From an uncultured Collinsella sp. (GTDB lineage: Bacteria; Actinomycetota; Coriobacteriia; Coriobacteriales; Coriobacteriaceae), in the NCBI GenBank assembly GCA_905210085.1, contig CAJLVJ010000001.1:1-64000 (forward strand): a DNA stretch of 64,000 nucleotides. The letters are read 5' to 3'. Below, piece by piece: positions 1 through 12,353 of this stretch. Both the position numbers and the translations under genes were made by a program. Position 1 is the stretch's first letter, and each line of letters begins with the position of its first letter. The notes beneath the pieces are model-generated. The model searched no databases and was not told the origin of the DNA. It worked only from the letters and a program-made list of their open reading frames with translations.

Positions 1-38
1 CCCTCCCGTCTCTCGCGCCCCTCCCGGAACTGTCCACA

Positions 39-623
39 TCAGTGTAGCCAATCCATCCCCCACGCCCCGCCGAACCCGGCGAGCAGCTCCAGCCACCGCC
101 GGTCCGACAGGTCGACCGCGGCCTCGAGGGCCGGGCAGGACTCGAGCAGCACCGCGCGCAGGCGGTTCTTGTCCCTGGTCGCGCAGGCGACGACGTGGTC
201 GCGCTGCGACGAGAGGGCGCGGGCGGCCTCGAGGGCCTCGCCGCGGCCCGGGACCCCCGACAGGGAGTCCGGCACGCCCAGGGCGGTCCGCGCGATCACC
301 GCGGCGTCGCGCTCGTCGGTCTTGGCCTCGCCGGCGAACAGGCCCGCGGCGCGGCTGGCGGCGAGCCCGGGCAGGTAGGCGACCCCGAGCCCCGCGGCGC
401 GGGCCCGCCTCACGGCGAGGGACCCTATGTTGCGGAACTGGTCGACGACGACGAGCGTGCCGGCGGGCGCGGAGGCGAACAGCGCGTCGAGCTCGGCCTC
501 CCTGTTGCGGACGGGGGCGCTGTCCAGCACCTCCCCGTCGCGGTCGATCAGGCAGGCCCAGTGCGACGACTTGCCGACGTCCAGGCCGAGCACGGCCGCG
601 GGTCTGGTGGATGGCGCTTTCAC
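39..623 (-). pseudogene. Truncated IS110-family transposase (N-terminal part)
   Basis: This reads as the N-terminal DEDD domain of an IS110-type transposase. An LGLDVGKSSHW motif lies near the start, followed by a VVVDQ segment and KTDERDAAVIA, which supply the acidic residues expected of the RuvC-like fold. The frame stops after about 194 residues, just after FGGAWGMDWLH, whereas family members are usually 330-400 residues with a C-terminal Transposase_20 domain that is absent here. The GTG start at 623 is chosen because a GGAAGG ribosome site lies 6 bases upstream; an upstream in-frame ATG would give 212 residues. It is most likely a decayed insertion-sequence remnant. Only 38 bases remain on its 3' side, so the other end cannot be checked. 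Confidence 0.75.
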
Positions 624-872
624 GGTGGTATCCTTCCGGTAGTCGTTCGACCGGATGGCCTCCCCCTCGGCACTCACATTACCAGCCGCGGCACCTGCCC
701 GGCACTTTCCTATCAGCCGTCGGGGGCGGCGCGCCCCGCGCCGGCAGCACCCAACGGGCCCTCTCGGGGGCAGGGACGTTCGGCCGTGCGCGGGCGCCCG
801 GTCGGCGGCCCGTTCTGGGCGCGCCTCAATCGTAGCCCGAGACGGTCCCGGGCTGACAATTTCGACTGTAAT

Positions 873-908
873 GGACGTTCTTGTTTGGCTAGTCGTTTAA
901 GAACGTCC
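873..908. repeat. Inverted repeat with GGACGTTCTT arms
   Basis: GGACGTTCTT at 873-882 is the exact reverse complement of AAGAACGTCC at 899-908, with a 16-base loop. It is followed by GTCCCCAATGACTA, which occurs again at about 975-988. It belongs to the GGGAC-type repeat debris between the IS remnant and the carbamate kinase gene. Nothing coding is convincing between 624 and 1095. Confidence 0.6.
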
Positions 909-920
909 CCAATGACTATT

Positions 921-969
921 AAGGACTGTCCCAAGCTGCCGGCAGGAAAGGACCGTCCCCAAGTGCCGG
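921..969. repeat. 49-bp GGGAC-type repeat, copy 1
   Basis: This 49-base stretch aligns without gaps, with about eight differences, to 44677-44725. Both contain a TGTCCCAA segment, a central TGCCGGCA palindrome, an AAAGGA segment and CGTCCCCAAGTGCC. Such TGTCCCC-rich intergenic repeats resemble REP-like elements. No transposase that would move them is visible nearby. Confidence 0.7.
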
Positions 970-1000
970 GTTTGTCCCCAATGACTAGGTGAATAGCAAA

Positions 1001-1030
1001 AGCCCCGCAGCCGGAGCGGACTGCGGGGCT
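1001..1030 (-). terminator. Rho-independent terminator of carbamate kinase gene
   Basis: AGCCCCGCAG and CTGCGGGGCT form a perfect 10-bp stem with a 10-base loop. Read on the minus strand it is followed by TTTTG, as expected for a terminator about 65 bases beyond the arcC stop codon. A second, shorter hairpin (GTGGGCGC / GCGCCCAC, 1050-1073) lies between the gene and this terminator. Confidence 0.75.
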
Positions 1031-1095
1031 CAGGAAGAGAGGCTAGTTTGTGGGCGCTTTGCCTGGCGCCCACGAGAGAGGCAACAGAGTAGAGA

Positions 1096-2058
1096 CTACT
1101 CGTGGATGCGGGTACCGGAGAGGCCGGCCATGGTCTCGGCGGCCTTGTCCAGAGCGCCGATGATGCAGGTGCGGCCCTTGCGGGAACGGGCGAACTTGAT
1201 GGCAGCGCGGACCTTGGGCTCCATGGAACCCTTGCCGAACTGGCCCTCGTCGGCCAGGCGCTCGGCCTCGTCGGCGGTGAGGTCCTCGAGCTCCTCCTGG
1301 TTGGGCTTGCCGAAGTTGATGGCGACATGCTCAACGGCGGTCAGCAGGAACAGAACGTCGGCGTCGCAGTCCTCGGCCAGCAGCTCGCCGCCCAGGTCCT
1401 TGTCGATGACGGCGGGAACGCCCTTGTAGCAGCCCTTGTTCTCGTAGTCGCGGACGACGGGGATGCCGCCGCCACCGCAGGCGATGACGATGAACTCGTT
1501 GTCGAGCAGGTTGAGGATGGAGTCAGCCTCGACGATCTTCTTGGGATCGGGGGAAGCGACGACGCGACGCCAGCCGCGGCCGGAATCCTCGACGAAGACC
1601 TTGGAGGGATCCTCGGCCATGAACTCCTTGGCCTGCTCCTCGGTGTAGAAGGGGCCGATCGGCTTGGTCGGGTTCTTGAACGCGGGATCGTCGGGGTCGC
1701 ACTCGATCTGGGTGACGACGGTGGCGGCGTGCCAACGCTTATAGCGCTTGTGCATCTCGCGGCCGATGCCCTGCTGCAGGTGATAACCAATGTAGCCCTG
1801 GGACATGGCGCCGCACTCGGGCAGCGGCATCTCGGGGGTACCGATGGCATCGTGGGCAGCGGCGAAGGCGTTCTGGATCATGCCGACCTGCGGGCCGTTG
1901 CCGTGGGTGATGATGATCTCGTTGCCCTGCTCGATGAGACCGAGGAGAGCGTGGGCGGTGTTGCTCACGGCCTCGATCTGCTCGACGGGGTTGTTGCCGA
2001 GGGCGTTGCCGCCAAGGGCGACGACAATACGATCGGGCTTGCCAAGAGGCTTAGACAT
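1096..2058 (-). CDS. arcC: Carbamate kinase
   Basis: The protein (320 aa) has the amino-acid-kinase fold signature: IVVALGGNAL near the N-terminus, THGNGPQVG, and VIACGGGGIPVV in the second half. It interconverts carbamoyl phosphate plus ADP with carbamate plus ATP, the ATP-yielding last step of arginine deiminase or related fermentations, in the cytoplasm. The ATG at 2058 is preferred because AGAAAGGATT lies just upstream; a longer frame to 2094 has no such site. No arcA or arcB gene is adjacent, so the carbamoyl phosphate source is outside the window. It is transcribed alone and ends at the hairpin at 1001-1030. Confidence 0.95.
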   Translation of the reverse strand: MSKPLGKPDRIVVALGGNALGNNPVEQIEAVSNTAHALLGLIEQGNEIIITHGNGPQVGMIQNAFAAAHDAIGTPEMPLPECGAMSQGYIGYHLQQGIGREMHKRYKRWHAATVVTQIECDPDDPAFKNPTKPIGPFYTEEQAKEFMAEDPSKVFVEDSGRGWRRVVASPDPKKIVEADSILNLLDNEFIVIACGGGGIPVVRDYENKGCYKGVPAVIDKDLGGELLAEDCDADVLFLLTAVEHVAINFGKPNQEELEDLTADEAERLADEGQFGKGSMEPKVRAAIKFARSRKGRTCIIGALDKAAETMAGLSGTRIHE

Positions 2059-2585
2059 TGCTGGAATCCTTTCTGTAAAAGGCCTACAACCCATTAATAA
2101 CCCGCGTCCGTGCGATACGCGAGTTTATTAAGGTTTATATTCTCTTTATCGCTCATTTTATTCATTTTGAAAATAGCGGAACGGTGAACGGTCGTTTTTA
2201 TCCGCTCAGCGTACAGAACCCCAGCTCAAGCATATCTACGCCATTTACGTGCAACTTTATTTTAATAGAGCAGGGATTAGACCAGATTATGCAAACTATA
2301 TCTTTGCTAAACACAAAACAGACAGCGCAATATCTTACTCGCACTATACGAGATTCTATGCACTTATAAGTCGAGTATGCACCCCTGCAAAAACAAGGGG
2401 CTTTTCATCCAGCATAAGGAATAAAGAAGGGCTCCGAAAAGGCGGCAACAGCCAAGTCCCCCATCCATCCCCAAAGTGGCGCGAGGTTTCGCGGCAAAAC
2501 CACGAAACGGCGAAGGAGACGGAATACCCGACCAACCACATCCGTCATCCGCCCACACAATCCGAGGACGTAGCCGTAGCAGGAT
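2059..2585. other. AT-rich intergenic leader region upstream of arcC
   Basis: About 500 bases without a convincing gene, clearly richer in A and T than the surroundings, especially 2100-2400. It must contain the arcC promoter; a minus-strand TATAAA-like hexamer lies near 2135, but I see no good -35 partner. Short open frames here lack ribosome sites and family features. Confidence 0.5.
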
Positions 2586-2696
2586 CTGAGGGCTAACCTT
2601 CGCGGACACTCCGCAGGACGAAAGAACCCCCGCCGCACGTAATGCGCAGCAGGGGTTCTTTCATGTCCGAGGACGTCCGCGAAGGTTAGCCCTCAG
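2586..2696. repeat. 111-bp nested inverted repeat at the 3' end of nifJ
   Basis: The outer arms (2586-2607 and 2675-2696) are perfect 22-base reverse complements beginning CTGAGGGCTAACC. Nested inside is a second stem, GAAAGAACCCC (2620-2630) with GGGGTTCTTTC (2652-2662). The structure lies 18 bases beyond the nifJ stop codon, so on the minus strand it probably acts as, or contains, the nifJ terminator, although the run of U is short. The outer stem is much longer than a terminator needs. Confidence 0.7.
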
Positions 2697-2713
2697 GTCC
2701 TGCGGTGGGAGAC

Positions 2714-6253
<3,540 letters not shown>

Positions 6254-6655
6254 ATACCCCTCTCCTCTCATATAGGTATACAGGCCCCGGCGATCGCCGG
6301 GATGTTGGCGTGATGGGATTTACGCTGTTGCTTCCAATCATCTGGCAGGCAGGCTCAGCAGCAGGTACGTGGCGTGGAGAGAAGACATGCCGAGGCGAGG
6401 GGCAGCTGATGCGCCCCACAGACCCGACCGCCCGTCTTGCACATGACCGAGCGCCGCAAAGGCCGCATGCCGGATGCTCCCGGGCACGCCCCGGCGATGG
6501 GAAGCGCCCGCAACGGAAATCCGCATGCGGGTTTATTGTACCCCGCCGTCAAGTGTAATTTCGGCAAATATAGGCGGGCGGTAAAGGTTTACCTCGGGTG
6601 ACTGCCGGGAGCAAAATGATCCCTTGGGGACGGAGGGACCATTTGGCAGGACTGG
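6254..6655. other. 402-bp intergenic region, nifJ 5' leader
   Basis: The region holds the nifJ promoter and the 3' end of the FHA gene transcript. A perfect palindrome CCCGGCGATCGCCGGG lies at about 6286-6301, some 35 bases upstream of the nifJ start. A TATACC hexamer lies between it and the ribosome site. A minus-strand TACAAT is present at 6535-6540 without a clear -35. I see no known riboswitch or stable RNA signature, and the short open frames here are not convincing. Confidence 0.4.
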
Positions 6656-7594
6656 CTAAAGGGCACCGAAGAGGATGGCGTAGGTAGTGGATTCGCCGAG
6701 CTTGAGCTCGTCGCCGGGATTGAGTTGGGCGGAACGGCCGGGCTCGACCTGAATGCAGACGCGCGTGGCCCCGTTTACCACCACGGTTCCGTTGGTGGAC
6801 GACAAGTCCTCGACGTGCCAGATATTTTGAGCATCGCACCAGATATGGGCATGGCGGGCCGAGACATCGTCGCCGACGTCGGTAATATCGCCCTCACCAG
6901 TGGCCAGCGCGCCAATCTCAACACCCTGCTCACTCGGCTGAATCCAGCGCGGAGCGCTCACGACAAAACTGTTTTGCACGCGCAGCAAGCCCAAGGGGTG
7001 CGCCGGGGCGGGTTCGCGCTCGCCTGCGGTCATCGACATGCCAAGCGAACGCGGCGTGGAGGTGCCTCCGCCACAGGTCGCGTGCGCGTAGTCGATGGCA
7101 TAGTTCACCGAGGTCCGCACATCCGCCGAACAACCGACGGCGACAAACAGCACCAGCACGGCCTCGGCGCGCTCGGCGGGCATGAGTTCCGCCGCCTGGG
7201 ACAGGCGATCGAGCGCGTTGCGATAGAGATTCGTGTCCTGGTGGCACTCTTCGAGCGCGCGCACCATCGGTTCACCTGCAGGACCGCACACCATATTGAT
7301 TACAGCCGTGGAGTCCATGGGATTGCGCTGGCGCAGGGCCAGTTGCGACATAATACGCGCAGCCGAGGTACCGTATTCGGCAAAGTAGCGCTGCTGAAGC
7401 GTGCCGACCGGCGCGCGAACGATAAAGCGGGAAACCCAAGAGCGATCGGCGGCCCGGCTCTGCGGGCTGCGGCCGTCGGCGAGCGGACGGGACGAAAGCA
7501 CCAAGCCGCACAGCTCGATATGGCTCAGATGCGCCGCGCGCTTAAAGATGTCAAACATGGCCCCGCATGGGGTGAGCTCAACTTGAGATGCCAT
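6656..7594 (-). CDS. FHA-domain protein of the kinase operon
   Basis: The last ~100 residues of this 312-aa cytoplasmic protein form a forkhead-associated domain: SARHAHIWC, then VEDLSSTNGTVVVNG and LNPGDELKLGE. FHA domains bind phosphothreonine peptides. The first ~200 residues are helical and match no family I recognise. Its ATG is 3 bases after the kinase stop codon, so the two are co-translated and this is a plausible phospho-reader or substrate of that kinase. Function beyond phosphopeptide binding is unknown. Confidence 0.8.
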   Translation of the reverse strand: MASQVELTPCGAMFDIFKRAAHLSHIELCGLVLSSRPLADGRSPQSRAADRSWVSRFIVRAPVGTLQQRYFAEYGTSAARIMSQLALRQRNPMDSTAVINMVCGPAGEPMVRALEECHQDTNLYRNALDRLSQAAELMPAERAEAVLVLFVAVGCSADVRTSVNYAIDYAHATCGGGTSTPRSLGMSMTAGEREPAPAHPLGLLRVQNSFVVSAPRWIQPSEQGVEIGALATGEGDITDVGDDVSARHAHIWCDAQNIWHVEDLSSTNGTVVVNGATRVCIQVEPGRSAQLNPGDELKLGESTTYAILFGAL

Positions 7595-7597
7595 GAC

Positions 7598-9441
7598 CTA
7601 GGCCTCCTTGGTCGTAGAAATAGAATCGGACGATACTTCGACAGGTCCGCCAAAAGTACGGGCAGCTGCGGCTCCACCGGCAAGCGGAGTCGCCATCTGG
7701 GCTTTTGTGCGTCGCGGTGCCGAAACGGGAAGTTCAAAGGCAAAGCCCATCGCAAGCAAAAACCACGTAAGCGTATAGGTTGCAATCAGAGCGGCAACAA
7801 GGCCGCCCATCACGGCGCGTTGAGAGAATACGCTACATGCAGTCACAACCAGTACCGGAACCTCGCAGGCAGAAAGCGCAAGCACACCCTGCAGGAACCC
7901 CGAGCGCCGATCGCGCGCAAGTGCCCCCGCGGCAACGCCGGCCATGCCTGGCAGCGCCAGCGCCAGTGCGGCAATAACACCCGGTAGCGACCCAGACCAC
8001 ACGAGCGATCCCAAAGTCGCCGTCACGCGAGCGCCCGACGCCAGCAGCGCGGCCGAAACCACGACCGCAGCCCAAACCACGCCGCAGACGACCGCCGCGC
8101 CGACCATCAGCGCGCGACGAACCGCGCGGCCGGACGCATCCATGGGGCACGGCGTGAGCGGCTCGCCGCGGAGCGAACGACCGACATTTTGCGCATAGTG
8201 GTCACAAAACGCCGAGAGTGCCGCCTCGACCGCCGCCGGCTCGGGACGATCTTTTTGATGGCTGGACAGACAGGCCATCACCACGTCGAACAGCTGGGCA
8301 TCGACAAACGCCAGCGCATCGCGTAGTTCCTCGGAATCCGGCTCAAGCCCCAGCTGCTGGGCCTGCTCGGCCGCGGCGAGCGCCACATCGGGCTCACGAC
8401 GAAGCAGCTGAGTCAAATCGCAACCGGGCGCATGGGCACCAATGGGATAGTCGGGCAGCGTGTCCATCTTGAGACGGTAGGGGCTGGCGATGTCGCGCGT
8501 CTTTTTGCGCGAACCCGAGGTGCCCGAAGTGCTCGGCGCGGCTTCGTATGGCGCGACGCCGGCAATGAGCTCGTAAACCGTGCTTGCCGCGGCATAGACG
8601 TCGATCGCCGGCGACATACGCAAAGCGCGCAGGTCGGGAATATCGTCGGTGAGCATCTCGGGCGGAGCGTAGGCAACCGTCGCGCGACGCAGCGTGGCAT
8701 AGCGTTCGGTAAAGGATGCCTTGCCGCCGGTACCGGCCACGGCCGACGCAGGCCAAGCGCCAGCGACGAGCCAAAGTCGATCAGGCACAGGTCAAAGGTG
8801 CCCTCGGCAAGCTGCCGGTCAAGCGGTAGACGCGCCGTACGCACCATAATATTAGCGGGCGAGATATCGCGATGGACAAAGCCCTCCCCCACCAGGCTCA
8901 TGCGGCAGAGCAGGTCGAACAGGTCGCGCCCCAAGCGCGCCGCCACAAGCGGCGACAGGCGGCCGGCATCGTCCACGGCAAAGCGCGAGCGCAAGCGGGC
9001 GAGCGTCTCGCCCTCGACCCATTCCATGACAATTGCAGGCACACCGTCAACCTCGCCCCAGCCATAGAGGCGGGGAAAGCCCTTAAGGCCCGAAAGGGCG
9101 CGATGGCATTCGTATTCCTCGCGAAACGCCGCCTTGAACTTGGCGACCAGCGCCTCATGGGCGGCATCGTCGTCAAACCCATCGCGCGTCGGCAAGATGA
9201 GCTGTTTGAGTGCTACGGCCTCGCCTTGGGCGTTGACGGCACGCGTCACGCGGCCGATACCGCCACGGCGCATGGTGGCATCGTCGGCAAACAGCATCGT
9301 AAAACGACGCAGATAGGCAGGCAGTTCGACCTGACCGAGCGCAATGGCCGGCTCAAACCCGTCGACACGCGCCAGGCGCAGGCCGACCATGGGATCGCGA
9401 CCGAGCGATTGCGGTGTGGTGGATGCAAGATCGGTCATCAT
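7598..9441 (-). pseudogene. Membrane-anchored Ser/Thr protein kinase interrupted by a frameshift
   Basis: Two overlapping frames together make one kinase. The upstream frame (from 9441) carries RRGGIGRV (glycine loop), VALKQL (ATP lysine), VHRDISPANIM (catalytic loop) and LIDFGSS. The downstream frame resumes near 8750 with the activation-segment side (VAYAPPEML), the helical lobe and about four C-terminal membrane segments (7600-8160). Total length is 1844 bases, one short of a multiple of three; one extra C in the GGCCTGCG region near 8750 would restore a single reading frame. The start overlaps the stop of the upstream gene (ATGA). This may be a real inactivating deletion, a phase-variable or slippage site, or an assembly error. 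No obvious slippery heptamer is present. Confidence 0.8.
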
Positions 9442-10343
9442 AGGGCAAGCGCCGCCACGTTATTGTTGAAGTTACCGAGCGCGACGTCATCATCGCCGTA
9501 ATGGCCGACCCATTGACATAGGTTGGTGTAGCAGCCCCACAGATTGGCATACTGCTGATACCACTTTGACCGGGGCGAGAATGTCTGACGACCGAACTCG
9601 GCTCGAATGACAAACATCTCCCCGACCAGGCTGTCGCACGGCCTGGGATCTCCCGTAGAGTTATAGGTCGAGACCACGTCATTGGTACGAGAAACATAGC
9701 CGCCGAGCATGTTGTACTTGGTCACAAGCCAACTGTGAATGCTCTCTTCCTCAGCAGCGGAAAGGCCACCGGAGTTTGCATCGTTGTCAGCGTTGCCGAC
9801 CGTCGAGCCGCCGTTTCCAGACCCTCCGGCAGAGGAACCCGACCCAGAGCCGCCGCCCGAACTCGACGAATCCGAGCCGGAGCCAGAAGTATCCGAGCTA
9901 CCGGGCTTTCCGGACTGCTGGGCGTCCTGCTCCTTCTGCCGCTCGACCTTATTCACCGTTGCCGCCACGCTATTGTTGGACAACCGATCGACAATCTTGG
10001 TGTTGGTGAGCACGATGGTTTTGCCATTGGCAAGCGTGACTTCGTTGTCCGGGGCCTCGGCGCCGTCCGCGTCGTCGGCGCCAAACACAATATGCGCGAC
10101 CACACTTGCCCAAGCATATCCAGTCGTGGTGCCCAGATCACTTTTGACCTCATGCCCCACGCGCGGTTCGCGTGCGGCATGTGCCTGCATCATGGACGGC
10201 ACGGTCATGCCATAGGCAGAAACGCCAGCTATGACCAGCACCAGCGAGCAAGACAGCAGTGCGTACGCCCGAGGCGCCAAGCCCAGTCGGCGTCGCATGC
10301 GCAACGCGGCGCCGCGCTTTGTCTGAGTGCCACCGGGCCGCAT
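9438..10343 (-). CDS. Membrane-anchored Ser/Gly-rich protein, first gene of the kinase-FHA operon
   Basis: A 301-residue protein of unknown family. After a basic cytoplasmic N-terminus (about 25 residues) comes a single hydrophobic segment near residues 27-47, then an extracytoplasmic part. That part contains a ~45-residue low-complexity Ser/Gly linker and a C-terminal domain rich in Trp, Tyr and Asn with three or four cysteines (GDPRPCD, LWGCYTNLCQW). The ATG at 10343 is chosen because GGAGGAG lies just upstream. Its stop overlaps the kinase start, so it is likely the sensor, anchor or exported partner of that kinase. A terminator-like hairpin sits just before its ribosome site. Confidence 0.75.
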   Translation of the reverse strand: MRPGGTQTKRGAALRMRRRLGLAPRAYALLSCSLVLVIAGVSAYGMTVPSMMQAHAAREPRVGHEVKSDLGTTTGYAWASVVAHIVFGADDADGAEAPDNEVTLANGKTIVLTNTKIVDRLSNNSVAATVNKVERQKEQDAQQSGKPGSSDTSGSGSDSSSSGGGSGSGSSAGGSGNGGSTVGNADNDANSGGLSAAEEESIHSWLVTKYNMLGGYVSRTNDVVSTYNSTGDPRPCDSLVGEMFVIRAEFGRQTFSPRSKWYQQYANLWGCYTNLCQWVGHYGDDDVALGNFNNNVAALAL

Positions 10344-10356
10344 GCGTTCTCCTCCA

Positions 10357-10383
10357 ACAAAAACACGCCGCTCGGGAGCGGCG
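10357..10383 (-). terminator. Intrinsic terminator between recR and the kinase operon
   Basis: CGCCGCT and AGCGGCG form a stem at 10366-10383 with a CCCG loop. It is followed on the minus strand by GTTTTTG, ending only a few bases before the GGAGGAG ribosome site of the next gene. It can terminate the dnaX-ybaB-recR transcript. Because it abuts the ribosome site, it could also attenuate the downstream operon if that operon's promoter lies upstream. Confidence 0.6.
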
Positions 10384-10521
10384 CATTCATTCGAATCCAT
10401 ATTTGAGTGTATCAGCGAACCCAAAAGGTTGCGCAACGAATGGGCAAATTAAGGATGCGAGTGGAAGCATCCATGCGATAAGCGGATACAAAGCATCTTT
10501 GTTGCACAACAAACTTACAGT

Positions 10522-10550
10522 CGCACGGGGAATTATGACTACCCCGTGCG
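10522..10550. repeat. Hairpin downstream of recR
   Basis: CGCACGGGG and CCCCGTGCG are perfect 9-base arms around an 11-base loop, 38 bases beyond the recR stop codon. There is no T-run on either side, so it is not a canonical terminator. It may protect the mRNA 3' end. Confidence 0.5.
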
Positions 10551-10587
10551 TCGCGATGAAGACATACGGCAGGAACAGGCTCGCCAC

Positions 10588-11184
10588 CTAAATCGTGCGA
10601 CGGGCCTCGATGGCGCGCCCAAGCGTAAGCTCGTCGGCATACTCTAGGTCGCCGCCCACGGGCAGGCCGCTCGCCAGACGCGATACCTCAACGCCCAGTG
10701 GCTTGATGGTGCGGGCCAGGTAGCTCGCCGTGGTCTCGCCCTCGATATTGGGGTTGGTGGCGATGATGACCTCGTGGATGTCCTCGTGCCCCAGGCGCGC
10801 CAGCAGCTCACGAATGTGCAGCTGCTCGGGGCCGATCTTGTCCATGGGACTGATCACGCCGCCCAATACGTGGTAGAGACCATGGTAACTGCCCGTGCGC
10901 TCGATCGCCTGGACATCGCGCGGCTCGCCCACCACGCAAATGCGGGTCGTGTCACGCATCGAATCCTGGCAGATGGAGCACTCGTCGGCCGTGGCGTAGT
11001 TAAAGCAACGGCTGCAAAAGTGGACCTCCTGCTTGACCTCCAGGATGGCCTCGGCCAGGCGGCGCGCCTCCTCGGCGTCGGCCTCGAGCAGGTAGTAGGC
11101 GATGCGCTGGGCCGACTTGGGACCAATGCCCGGCAGGCGGCCCAGCTCATCGAGCAGTTTTTGCAGACTATGGTTGGCACTCAT
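10588..11184 (-). CDS. recR: Recombination mediator protein RecR
   Basis: A 198-residue protein with the RecR layout: an N-terminal helix-hairpin-helix region ([17 protein letters not shown]), a four-cysteine zinc site (CSRCFNY...CSIC), and a Toprim domain starting ICVVGEP and containing [10 protein letters not shown]. With RecF and RecO it loads RecA at single-stranded gaps. The ATG at 11184 matches the normal family N-terminus. It is 13 bases downstream of ybaB, the conserved dnaX-ybaB-recR order. Confidence 0.97.
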   Translation of the reverse strand: MSANHSLQKLLDELGRLPGIGPKSAQRIAYYLLEADAEEARRLAEAILEVKQEVHFCSRCFNYATADECSICQDSMRDTTRICVVGEPRDVQAIERTGSYHGLYHVLGGVISPMDKIGPEQLHIRELLARLGHEDIHEVIIATNPNIEGETTASYLARTIKPLGVEVSRLASGLPVGGDLEYADELTLGRAIEARRTI

Positions 11185-11197
11185 ATATATGCGCGTC

Positions 11198-11518
11198 TTA
11201 GAACGGCATGCCCGGGATGTTGAGGCCGCCGGTGATGGCGCCCATCTGCTTGTTGGCGAGCTCGTTGACACCGCGGACGGCCTCGTTGACGGCAGCCATG
11301 ATCATGTCCTGCAGCATATCGACGTCCTCGGGATCGAGCGCATCGGGATCGATGGTGAGGTTGACGAGCTCCATCTCGCCGTTAACGGTCACCTTGACCA
11401 TGCCGCCGCCGGCAGAGGCGTCGACGGTCTGGGACTTAAGATTCTCCTGTGCGGCGGCAAGCTGCTCCTGCATCTTGCGGGCCTGCTTCATCATCTGCTG
11501 CATGTTCATACCGGCCAT
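11198..11518 (-). CDS. ybaB: YbaB/EbfC family nucleoid-associated protein
   Basis: At 106 residues this matches the YbaB/EbfC family: an N-terminal helix rich in Met and Gln ([17 protein letters not shown]), a central sheet ([18 protein letters not shown]), and a C-terminal helix. These dimeric proteins bind DNA and are almost always encoded between dnaX and recR, as here. A precise cellular role is not established. Confidence 0.95.
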   Translation of the reverse strand: MAGMNMQQMMKQARKMQEQLAAAQENLKSQTVDASAGGGMVKVTVNGEMELVNLTIDPDALDPEDVDMLQDMIMAAVNEAVRGVNELANKQMGAITGGLNIPGMPF

Positions 11519-11858
11519 GATGGCTCCTTTACGTGCGGCCGCACGCCGAGCTGCAAGGGCAGCCGGAGCGCGGCGGGACTTTCAAACTCAAAAATCGTAC
11601 CACGGCGCGCGGCGAGAGAGCGGGGCAGACGTGTTACCTCAGTCGATATACATGTCCTCCAGCGCAGGCCGCGCCTAAAGATTATGCAAGGTCAAATAAT
11701 TCGCATCTGCATAATATTGAAAGCTAAATCTTGTAGAGCCGGAATCCGACATTTAATGCGTACCACTAAATGGCTAAATGCCGAGCCACTACTCGAGGCG
11801 GCGCTCGTGACGGCGGGGTATAATTTGATTGCCATAGATAGCAATTTGGAGGTGCCCC
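11519..11858. promoter_or_regulatory. Divergent intergenic region with a TATAAT box
   Basis: 340 bases separate ybaB from the plus-strand gene at 11859. A consensus TATAAT lies at 11819-11824, about 35 bases before that start codon, with no good -35. It is followed by a small inverted repeat (ATTGC / GCAAT) and a TTTGGAGG ribosome site. The stretch 11640-11850 is AT-rich compared with its surroundings. No gene is visible in it. Confidence 0.45.
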
Positions 11859-12332
11859 ATGAATGCCCCCGACGTGCTCCAAAACATCCGCTCAAAACAC
11901 CCCGTTGCATATTTGGTTCTCTATCTCTTTGTCGGCTGGACATTGCTGGTTGTCATCACCCATGTCATAACCTTTGGAGCAGAACTGCTAATAGCCAGCT
12001 CGGGCCAGCCCGTCGTCAAATGGGAGACGACCGATGAGTGCACCGATGGAACCCGAACTGTTTACTACAACAGCCCGTCCCTCTACCAAGAGTTCAAGGT
12101 CAAGATAAAGGACTTCAAGATTGTCGATGCCGAACCGGGCTCTTTATTGACAATCGGAGCAACCGTCAACGCCGAGCAAGTCGAGCACACGGACAGCCAC
12201 GCGACGTATCGTATCGACCTCAGCACCCTAGGCCGACCGTCACGCACCTGTCTACTCGAATGCGATATACGCGGCACCACACTACACATGTCCGAAATAC
12301 AGATGCGCCCGGACAAAGAGACCTCTTCGTGA
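11859..12332 (+). CDS. Small membrane-anchored protein of unknown function
   Basis: A 157-residue protein with one strong hydrophobic segment at about residues 17-47, followed by a polar domain predicted to be extracytoplasmic (VKWETTDECTDGTRTVYYN...). The domain contains three cysteines and looks beta-rich. The ribosome site GGAGG is 7 bases upstream. It converges on dnaX with only 21 bases between the stop codons. I recognise no family. Confidence 0.7.
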   Translation: MNAPDVLQNIRSKHPVAYLVLYLFVGWTLLVVITHVITFGAELLIASSGQPVVKWETTDECTDGTRTVYYNSPSLYQEFKVKIKDFKIVDAEPGSLLTIGATVNAEQVEHTDSHATYRIDLSTLGRPSRTCLLECDIRGTTLHMSEIQMRPDKETSS

Positions 12333-12353
12333 GCAGTATATCCGCCTGCGCAG

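Noticed and set aside
6310..6560. Structured RNA or riboswitch in the nifJ leader
   Set aside because: GC-rich with short palindromes, but no signature of a known riboswitch, 6S RNA, tmRNA or RNase P RNA could be matched.
8740..8765. Programmed -1 frameshift in the kinase gene
   Set aside because: No X-XXY-YYZ slippery heptamer or obvious downstream pseudoknot was seen; a single missing base is simpler. Kept as a finding, but not as recoding.
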